This document shows positions 7,396 through 13,548 of a stretch of DNA of 13,548 nt, piece by piece. The DNA comes from an uncultured Eubacteriales bacterium (GTDB lineage Bacteria > Bacillota > Clostridia > Oscillospirales > CAG-272). A program made the position numbers and the translations under genes. Position 1 is the first letter of the stretch; the number at the start of each line of letters is the position of its first letter. The stretch spans positions 1 through 13,548 of the forward strand of contig URAP01000043.1 of NCBI GenBank assembly GCA_900545935.1. The letters are read 5' to 3'. A model generated the notes under the pieces. That model made no database searches and had not been told where the DNA came from. It saw only the letters and a list, made by a program, of their open reading frames with translations.

Positions 7396-7404
7396 GTGAT
7401 TACC
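7381..7404 (-). repeat. 12-bp tandem duplication across the start codon
   Basis: On the minus strand, GGTAATCACATG is followed directly by GGTAATCACATA. The first copy supplies the spacer and start codon of the 414-residue gene; the second encodes codons 2-5. It may be a slippage duplication, or a pair of regulator half-sites over the start. Confidence 0.7.
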
Positions 7405-7418
7405 TCGCTTTCAGCGTT

Positions 7419-7447
7419 ATTATACATCGAACTGCGTGAATTGTCCA
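7419..7447 (-). promoter_or_regulatory. Sigma-A promoter of the HTH/ankyrin gene pair
   Basis: Minus strand TGGACA (7447-7442), 17-base spacer, TATAAT (7424-7419). Transcription would start near 7412, only about 17 bases before the start codon. The 7425-7643 gap to the divergent HTH/zinc-ribbon gene has an AT-rich run around 7470-7510 and two short GC hairpins near 7530-7556. I see no certain promoter for the rightward gene there. Confidence 0.78.
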
Positions 7448-7643
7448 CTATCAATTTGCATATACAAAGATTATTTATGTGCATGACGTATATATATAAT
7501 ATGCAAAAAGCATACAAAATCACCGAGAAGCCGCACGGCTGCCGATAAAAACGGCATATGTCGCACGGTGTGCCCGCCGCAACCGACAGTTGCTTGCTCG
7601 GGCGATAAAATTGTGTTAGGATGCTTTTACGGAGGTGAGAGAT

Positions 7644-8084
7644 ATGGAAACAAAGGACGTTATATTTAAGCTGCGTACCGAGAGGGGCATGTCGCAGGAG
7701 GCGCTTGCGGAGAAGGTGTTTGTGACGCGGCAGGCAGTGTCGAGATGGGAGAACGGCGAGACCGTTCCGAGCACGGATACGCTGAAGCTGCTGTCGGGGG
7801 TGTTTGACGTTTCGGTCAACACGCTGCTGGGCTCGCCTCGTCAGCTTATATGTCAGTGCTGCGGGATGCCGCTTGACGATACGACGATAAGTCGCAGTGC
7901 CGACGGATACCCCGACGAGGAGTACTGCAAGTGGTGCTACTCGGACGGTGAATTCAAATATACGTCGCCCGAGCAGCTGATAGATTTCTGCGTCGAGCAC
8001 ATGTCAAGCGAGCAATGGCCCGCAGAGCAGGTCCGCACGCATATGGAAGCGGTCGTCCCGAAGCTCGCGCACTGGAAAAAATGA
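7644..8084 (+). CDS. HTH-XRE regulator with C-terminal zinc ribbon
   Basis: 146 residues. The N-terminal half (5-62) is a textbook XRE helix-turn-helix: LRTERGMSQEALAEKV, then TRQAVSRWENGETVPS, then LKLLSGVFDVSVNTLLG. The second half is a putative zinc ribbon (Zn_ribbon_2 type) with four cysteines as CxxC pairs, C70/C73 in ICQCCGMPL and C95/C98 in EYCKWCYSDG. This domain combination is common in Clostridia, and the zinc-ribbon family is often linked to stress-type transcription control. I chose ATG 7644 because GGAGGTGA ends five bases before it; the GTG at 7635 lies inside that site. It is followed by a clear terminator, so it is transcribed alone. The DNA target and signal are unknown. Confidence 0.9.
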   Translation: METKDVIFKLRTERGMSQEALAEKVFVTRQAVSRWENGETVPSTDTLKLLSGVFDVSVNTLLGSPRQLICQCCGMPLDDTTISRSADGYPDEEYCKWCYSDGEFKYTSPEQLIDFCVEHMSSEQWPAEQVRTHMEAVVPKLAHWKK

Positions 8085-8097
8085 CGGAACTGCTTTT

Positions 8098-8127
8098 CCC
8101 GTACTCTTTTCGAGTGCGGGATTTTTT
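8098..8127 (+). terminator. Intrinsic terminator after the zinc-ribbon regulator
   Basis: CCCGTACTC (8098-8106) pairs with GAGTGCGGG (8112-8120) over nine positions including one G-T, with a TTTTC loop, followed by ATTTTTTA. It starts 13 bases after the stop codon. Confidence 0.88.
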
Positions 8128-8128
8128 A

Positions 8129-8157
8129 TTGATTAAGCGAGGCGGATGTGATATAAT
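8129..8157 (+). promoter_or_regulatory. Sigma-A promoter with extended -10 for ogt
   Basis: TTGATT (8129-8134), 17 bases, TATAAT (8152-8157) preceded by TGA. Predicted start is near 8164, leaving a leader of about 108 bases before ogt that includes a weak hairpin with arms CCGTGG and CCGCGG around 8199-8218. Confidence 0.78.
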
Positions 8158-8271
8158 CAGTGAAGAAATTCGTTTTTGGAGACATTTTTTCGTATTGCCG
8201 TGGTGACATGCCGCGGTATGCTTATTATGTGCTTTTACGGGATGAGAACGGTGTAGATTGGGGCGAGTGAA

Positions 8272-8808
8272 ATGTTATATACGATGCATTACGAGTCGCC
8301 GCTCGGCGGTATTCTGCTTGCGGCGGACGATGCCGGGCTGACGGGGCTGTGGTTTGACGGCGCAAAATATTTTGCCGACGGTCTTGCTCGGGAGCATGCG
8401 GAGCTCGAGACCCCCGTGCTTGCGGAGGCGGTGCGTTGGCTAGACCGCTATTTCGGCGGTGTGAAGCCCGATTTTACGCCGCCGCTGCACCCCGTCGGTT
8501 CGCCGTTCAGGCTGGCGGTATGGGAGCTGCTGACACAGATACCGTACGGTCATACGGTAACGTACGGTGAGCTTGCGGAGCGGGCGGCGCATAAGCTCGT
8601 GCTTTCGCAGATGTCCGCACAGGCGGTCGGCGGAGCCGTCGGGCACAACAGGATATCGCTCATTATCCCGTGCCATCGGGTAGTCGGAGCTGATGGCAGT
8701 ATGACAGGCTATGCGGGCGGCATAGAACGAAAGCGGAGGCTGCTCGAGCTCGAAGGAGTCGACATGAGCCGACTGTATCTACCGAAGAAGGGAACGGCGG
8801 TCGGATGA
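8272..8808 (+). CDS. ogt: Methylated-DNA--[protein]-cysteine S-methyltransferase
   Basis: Suicide DNA-repair enzyme that moves alkyl groups from O6-alkylguanine onto its own cysteine. 178 residues: an N-terminal Ogt-like domain (1-75; YESPLGGILLAADDAGLTGLWF) and a C-terminal active domain with FRLAVWELLTQIPYGHTVTYGELA (79-102) holding the recognition helix. The active site is IIPCHRVVG with acceptor C134. The residues before it read VGHNRISLIIP where most family members have NP, so the P is R here. The start is ATG 8272 with a GA-rich but weak ribosome binding site; ATG 8284 is a possible alternative. It is followed by a remnant of a second alkyltransferase-like gene, suggesting a former pair. 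Confidence 0.95.
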   Translation: MLYTMHYESPLGGILLAADDAGLTGLWFDGAKYFADGLAREHAELETPVLAEAVRWLDRYFGGVKPDFTPPLHPVGSPFRLAVWELLTQIPYGHTVTYGELAERAAHKLVLSQMSAQAVGGAVGHNRISLIIPCHRVVGADGSMTGYAGGIERKRRLLELEGVDMSRLYLPKKGTAVG

Positions 8809-8879
8809 TGTGCTCTGACAGCTGCGACACGATTGTCGGTCGCAAGATTTGACAGCGCATATTTCGGGAGGATGGTTTT

Positions 8880-8984
8880 ATGAGCGGTACGCTTGACCGC
8901 GAGCTTGTATATGAAATACTGTCGGTTGTTGAGGAGATGCCGTGCGGCTGCGTCGACCCGGGGCGGCATCTGTGGGACTGCTGA
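8880..8984 (+). pseudogene. Internally deleted alkyltransferase-like (ATL/YbaZ) remnant
   Basis: 34 codons with a good ribosome binding site (GGGAGG, eight bases before ATG). The first part, LDRELVYEILSVVEEMP, matches the opening helix of the alkyltransferase-like/MGMT DNA-binding domain (YbaZ: RVWQIVAAIPEG). The last part, CGCVDPGRHLWDC, matches the end of the same family (YbaZ: GSGQIDLQRYRWNY). About 60-70 residues between them, including the PCHR/PWHR loop, are missing, and the join is in frame. The position right after ogt fits. The matches are short and from memory; it could also be an unrelated small ORF. If translated, the product cannot act as an alkyltransferase. Confidence 0.55.
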
Positions 8985-9071
8985 CGCGCGGCGACTTTCA
9001 CAATGCGGGTGGGGCGCTGCGGCTTTCCCATGTACTTATATCGGCTTTTTGATATTTTTTCGTTTTTTGTA

Positions 9072-9100
9072 TTGACAAGCCGATGTTTTTGTGATATAAT
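9072..9100 (+). promoter_or_regulatory. Consensus sigma-A promoter of tRNA-Pro
   Basis: TTGACA (9072-9077), 17 bases, TATAAT (9095-9100): a perfect consensus match, as expected of a stable RNA gene, with initiation expected near 9107, just before the tRNA. Confidence 0.93.
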
Positions 9101-9114
9101 TCTCAGCGTTGTAT

Positions 9115-9190
9115 CTGGGTGTGGCGCAGTTGGTAGCGCGCTACCTTGGGGTGGTAGAGGCCGCTGGTTCAAGTCCAGTCACTCAGACCA
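9115..9190 (+). tRNA. tRNA-Pro (anticodon GGG)
   Basis: 76 bases including an encoded CCA. The acceptor arms CTGGGTG and CACTCAG pair with one G-T. The D arm is GCGC/GCGC around AGTTGGTA. The anticodon stem is CTACC/GGTAG with loop TTGGGGT, giving anticodon GGG for the CCC/CCU proline codons. The T arm is GCTGG/CCAGT with loop TTCAAGT. The leading C and the GTGGCGCAG start are typical of bacterial tRNA-Pro. It has its own promoter and terminator. Confidence 0.96.
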
Positions 9191-9191
9191 T

Positions 9192-9239
9192 ATCGAGTAT
9201 TCATAAGGGATTTGACTTTATGAATGCTCGATTTTTTTT
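9192..9239 (+). terminator. Intrinsic terminator of tRNA-Pro
   Basis: ATCGAGTATTCATAA (9192-9206) pairs with TTATGAATGCTCGAT (9218-9232) over 15 positions with one G-T, with an 11-base loop and then a run of T. It begins two bases after the tRNA CCA. Confidence 0.92.
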
Positions 9240-9254
9240 AATATGTTATTACGC

Positions 9255-9293
9255 AAGCGGGCTGTTAAAAACATGTTTTTTAACAGCCCGCTT
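9255..9293. repeat. Strong 17-bp hairpin between tRNA and the RM operon
   Basis: AAGCGGGCTGTTAAAAA (9255-9271) pairs perfectly with its complement at 9277-9293 around a five-base CATGT loop. No T run follows on the plus strand, but the A/T part of the stem sits at the loop. It may be a terminator relic or an extra barrier upstream of the restriction operon. The 9294-9424 stretch beyond it shows no gene. Confidence 0.7.
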
Positions 9294-9424
9294 TGATGCA
9301 TGGGGTGAATGCGCGACGCGCGCAGAAAAAACATTTTTCGAAAAGTTCGACAGAATTTATTCCGATACTTGAAAACGGTATCTGTCATGTCGGTATCCGT
9401 AAGCCTTATATTGTGACAAAAAAA

Positions 9425-9472
9425 TTGATTTTTATCAAAAAATATTGAAAAATGATAGGTTTATGGTATAAT
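9425..9472 (+). promoter_or_regulatory. Promoter of the XRE-hsdM-RES-hsdS operon with upstream inverted repeat
   Basis: TTGAAA (9445-9450), 16 bases, TATAAT (9467-9472) preceded by TGG (extended -10). Just upstream is an inverted repeat, TTGAT-TTTT-ATCAA (9425-9438), which could be an operator for the HTH protein encoded first in the operon. The promoter call is good; the operator is inference. Confidence 0.75.
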
Positions 9473-9500
9473 GGTGTTAATATTCCGAAAGGAGAACGGT

Positions 9501-9728
9501 TTGAAGATGCCTTTAAGTGAGTTAATACGGGTGATGCGCAAAAAAGCTCTGCTGTCACAGGAGAGCTTTGCAAAAGCGCTGAATGTATCCGTTGGAACGA
9601 TAAACCGTTGGGAAAACGCCAAAACCAAGCCGAACATCACGGCAATGAAGAAGATCAAGGCTTTTTGCGAGGAAAACAATATCCCCTTTGATGAGATCGA
9701 AGCGGCGTGGATCGCTCAGGAGAAGTGA
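9501..9728 (+). CDS. Small XRE-family regulator heading the type I RM operon
   Basis: 75-residue protein that is almost entirely one helix-turn-helix: LIRVMRKKALLSQESFAKAL (8-27), then VSVGTINRWENAKTKPN (29-45) and a short C-terminal helix. I chose TTG 9501 because AGGAG lies six bases before it; ATG 9507 in the same frame is possible. The predicted transcription start lies past base 9471, which rules out a longer N-terminus. It ends five bases before hsdM. It may act as a controller protein timing expression of the methylase and downstream genes, or as the antitoxin-like partner of the RES protein, since RES toxins elsewhere pair with Xre-type antitoxins. It lacks the extra C-terminal domain usual in those antitoxins, so I favour a regulator. 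Confidence 0.85.
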   Translation: MKMPLSELIRVMRKKALLSQESFAKALNVSVGTINRWENAKTKPNITAMKKIKAFCEENNIPFDEIEAAWIAQEK

Positions 9729-9733
9729 AAACT

Positions 9734-11308
9734 ATGGCTGATATAAAGAACGATAGAGAGCGGGACGAGCTGTTCCGCCGTATATATAAAATAGCTACCG
9801 ACCTTGTTCACGCGGGGCATGTGGCGGAATGGGATTTCAAATCTTATGTGCTGGGCACGATGTTTTACCGCTATATTTCGGAGAATTTCGCCGCGTATAT
9901 CGACGAGGGCGAACACGCCGCCGGAAATAAGGACTTTAACTATGCCGATCTGCCCGATGAACAGGCGGAAGTCGCACGCGAGGATCTGATACAGACAAAG
10001 GGATTTTTTATACTGCCGTCGGAGCTGTTCTGCAATGTGCTTGCCCGTGCCGATAAGGACGACAACCTGAACGAGACGCTGGAGCGGGTGTTCAACCACA
10101 TTGAGAGCAGCGCCGCCAGCGGAGACGCTGAGAATGATTTTGCAGTTTTGTTTGACGATTTCGATGTGAACAGCAAGGCCATCGGTGAGACCGTCGCCAA
10201 GCGCAACAAGGTGCTGGTAGAGCTGCTGAACGGCGTAGCGCAGATGCCGCTGTTCTCTACTGATGGCATCAATCCCGACCTGTTCGGCGATGCGTATGAG
10301 TATCTGATGGGAATGTACGCCGCTAATGCAGGCAAAAAAGGCGGGCAATATTTTACGCCTGCCGATGTTTCGGAGCTGTTGGCGCGTCTCGGTACTATCG
10401 GAAAAACTAAGATCAACAAGGTCTATGACCCTGCATGCGGCTCCGGCTCTCTTCTGCTTAAAGTAGAAAAGGTGCTTGGAAAGGACAATATCGAGCGGGG
10501 CTTCTACGGTCAGGAGATAGATCTGACGACCTACAATCTCTGCCGCATCAATATGTTCCTGCATAACATCGAGTTCGATAAGTTCAGTATTGTCCGGGAG
10601 GATACGCTGCTCAGTCCGCAGCATGGGGATGACCAGCCGTTTGAATTGATCGTCTCGAATCCGCCGTTCGCCGTGCCGTGGGAGGGCGATAAGAACCCGC
10701 TGCTTATCAATGACCCGCGGTTTTCGCCTGCCGGAGTGCTGGCTCCTGCCTCCAAGGGCGATATGGCGTTTATTATGCACAGCCTTTCATGGCTTGCTTC
10801 CAACGGTGCGGCAGCTATCGTTTGTTTCCCCGGTATTATGTACCGCGGCGGGGCAGAGCAGAAGATCCGCAAGTATCTGGTGGATAACAACTTTGTGGAT
10901 GCCATCATTCAGCTGCCCTCCAACCTGTTTATGAATGTCACTATCTCCGTTGACATTATGCTGCTGAAAAAGAATAAGACGGATAACGCTATTTTGTTTG
11001 TTGATGCTTCCAAGGAATTTGTGAAGGTCAAGAAGAATAACCGACTTTCCGATGACAATATCAGACGTATCGTGTCCGCTGTGGCGGAACGTAACGACGA
11101 GCGGTACTTTGCCCGTCTTGTGCCGAACGACGAAGTTGGCAGCAAGCAGAACAATTATAATCTCTCTGTTTCTACCTATGTGGAGCAGGAGGACACCCGC
11201 GAAAAGATTGACATTGTGAAGTTGAATGCAGAAATTGCGGAAATCGTCGCACGGGAGCAGAAGCTGAGAGAGGAAATCGACCGGATTATTGGGGAGATTG
11301 AGGGATGA
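9734..11308 (+). CDS. hsdM: Type I restriction-modification system methyltransferase subunit HsdM
   Basis: N6-adenine methyltransferase that works with HsdS to protect host DNA and with HsdR to cut foreign DNA. 524 residues: the N-terminal HsdM_N helical domain (about 5-150; ELFRRIYKIATDLVHAG and FKSYVLGTMFYRYISENF), then the methylase core. The core has GGQYFTPADVSELLARL, the SAM-binding motif I DPACGSGSLLLK starting at D232, and the catalytic motif IV NPPF at 309-312. The C-terminal helices (about 490-524) normally contact HsdS. The start is ATG 9734, with AGGAG eleven bases upstream inside the end of the regulator gene; an in-frame GTG at 9707 would add nine residues overlapping that gene. 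GC content is near 60% in a sampled 60-base line (10201-10260), unlike the next gene. Its last four bases overlap the RES start. Confidence 0.97.
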   Translation: MADIKNDRERDELFRRIYKIATDLVHAGHVAEWDFKSYVLGTMFYRYISENFAAYIDEGEHAAGNKDFNYADLPDEQAEVAREDLIQTKGFFILPSELFCNVLARADKDDNLNETLERVFNHIESSAASGDAENDFAVLFDDFDVNSKAIGETVAKRNKVLVELLNGVAQMPLFSTDGINPDLFGDAYEYLMGMYAANAGKKGGQYFTPADVSELLARLGTIGKTKINKVYDPACGSGSLLLKVEKVLGKDNIERGFYGQEIDLTTYNLCRINMFLHNIEFDKFSIVREDTLLSPQHGDDQPFELIVSNPPFAVPWEGDKNPLLINDPRFSPAGVLAPASKGDMAFIMHSLSWLASNGAAAIVCFPGIMYRGGAEQKIRKYLVDNNFVDAIIQLPSNLFMNVTISVDIMLLKKNKTDNAILFVDASKEFVKVKKNNRLSDDNIRRIVSAVAERNDERYFARLVPNDEVGSKQNNYNLSVSTYVEQEDTREKIDIVKLNAEIAEIVAREQKLREEIDRIIGEIEG

Positions 11309-12223
11309 GCGAAAAACAATACGTCGATTTCCGATATAAGTTAGAAAAACTATTAGACACAATACGATTGGGAAAAATAGATCAAATTGATAAGGCAAAA
11401 CTTGAATGTTTATGGGAAGCCGGAGATCTTTTTGAGATTGTTTTCAACTATTTGTTTCTTAACAAACTCAATATACATTTTGATTTTGGATCAAGCGTAA
11501 TAAAAAAAGGAACAAAACTATACCGTATTCGCGATTACAAAGATAATACCGATTTTTCAAATCCCAAAGAATGGACTCCGCCGCCGAATCAAAATCAGAA
11601 CAGAGCTAATGCTAAAGGACAAACTGCGCTTTATTTGGGAAGCGAAGAAACTGTTTGCTATCTTGAAACTCATATGAAGTCAGGGCAACAATATGTGCTT
11701 GCCACCTACGAATGTATTGAGGATATTGAAGTGGGAGGTTTTTTAACTTATAATTCTCAAAATCCGTCGCTCACTTTGGCAGGAATTGTTTTAAATGCAT
11801 TTTTAATTGCACCATCTCGTGGTGACAAAAACAAAGAGTTATTTGAATATTTGGACTCACACTTCGGACGTGTTGAGCTATGCGATTTGTCAAGACTTGA
11901 TGAAACAAATCCTCCACAAGAAATGATACTGCCGTATAAATTTGCAGTTTTGAATCGAAAAGAAAATCTATACACTATTACTAACAAATTGTGCAGGGCT
12001 ATAACGGAATTTTATCCGGAGGGCATTCGATATAGCTCATGCTATATTCCTTTAGAAACACCGGGAATAGTTTGTTCGCATTATAATATTGTTCTATATT
12101 CGCAAGGAATAAGAAAAGTTAAATTTGTTGACTATAAAATTACAACCCTTCAAATTGAAAACGGTGAGTCTTTTTCTGATGTGAATTTGGCAAAAATATG
12201 GATATCGACAGGAGAGCACCCAA

Positions 12224-12237
<14 letters not shown>
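11305..12237 (+). CDS. RES-domain protein (predicted NAD+-degrading family) embedded in the RM operon
   Basis: 310 residues. After a helical N-terminal region (1-65), a RES domain is visible. KGTKLYRIRDY (68-78) carries the conserved arginine. Next come WTPPP (90-94) and RANAKGQTALYLGSEETVCYLET (100-122), with Y110 and a candidate catalytic glutamate E121. The late IRYSSCYIPL (241-250) carries the conserved serine. Characterised RES toxins (Xre-RES, MbcT) break down NAD+ and halt growth; that this protein does so is inference. RES toxins are usually 150-230 residues, so the extra helical part may dock onto another protein. ATG 11305 overlaps the hsdM stop as ATGA, and the gene's end overlaps hsdS by 14 bases, giving translational coupling on both sides. 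It is AT-rich (about 33% GC in a sampled 60-base line), suggesting transfer as a cassette. Confidence 0.82.

Positions 12238-13548
<1,311 letters not shown>

Noticed and set aside
7540..7640. Promoter of the HTH/zinc-ribbon gene with TTGCTC and TAGGAT
   Set aside because: Spacing is right (17) but both boxes match poorly, so it was not listed as a feature.
7374..8000. 208-codon minus-strand open frame spanning the divergent intergenic region and the zinc-ribbon regulator
   Set aside because: It overlaps the promoter region and a secure CDS on the other strand, and its sequence has no protein-like pattern.
9716..10780. 354-codon minus-strand open frame opposite hsdM
   Set aside because: It lies wholly antisense to a clear HsdM with all motifs, has no recognisable domain, and no ribosome binding site supports it.

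Overview
The window looks like chromosomal DNA from a low-GC-phylum (Firmicutes) Clostridia, most likely a gut Ruminococcaceae/Oscillospiraceae-type bacterium. The evidence is the lepB-rbgA-rnhB-yraN gene order, Gram-positive-style AGGAGG-like ribosome binding sites, sigma-A promoters close to TTGACA-17-TATAAT, and several protein families typical of that group. The placement is an inference from gene content. No 16S or ribosomal protein gene is present to confirm it.

Positions 1-4300 (minus strand) are a GC-rich housekeeping run read right to left. It holds signal peptidase I (lepB), the 50S-assembly GTPase RbgA/YlqF, ribonuclease HII (rnhB), the YraN/UPF0102 nuclease-like protein, and an M19-family membrane-type dipeptidase cut by the window edge. 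A promoter and a structured leader precede lepB.

Positions 4340-5320 are a decayed patch. The two ends of an insertion-sequence transposase survive, with the middle deleted. Its C-terminal tail reads in frame into a fragment of an acidic protein with 34-residue repeats. Two strong hairpins close this patch.

Positions 5348-8808 hold single genes and one gene pair. They are a peptide-deformylase-like protein with an altered first motif and a minus-strand pair (414-residue HTH/ankyrin-like protein plus a 56-residue acidic protein, overlapping ATGA). An HTH/zinc-ribbon regulator and an Ogt-type DNA alkyltransferase follow. After ogt come an apparent internally deleted alkyltransferase-like (ATL/YbaZ) remnant and a tRNA-Pro(GGG) gene with a consensus promoter and a terminator.

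Positions 9425-13548 are the most interesting part: a type I restriction-modification operon in the order HTH regulator - hsdM - RES-domain gene - hsdS. The hsdM/RES and RES/hsdS junctions overlap by 4 and 14 bases, so the RES gene (a family that includes NAD+-degrading toxins) is built into the operon. hsdS carries four 12-bp repeats encoding TTEL-type units between its two target recognition domains. Near its C-terminus is a long ACAG tetranucleotide tract that runs off the window end. The first repeat type is known to change DNA spacer length in EcoR124-like enzymes; the second is a classic phase-variation tract. The whole could be a switchable restriction system carrying its own NADase-type effector. 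No hsdR gene lies in the window; it may lie beyond the right edge.
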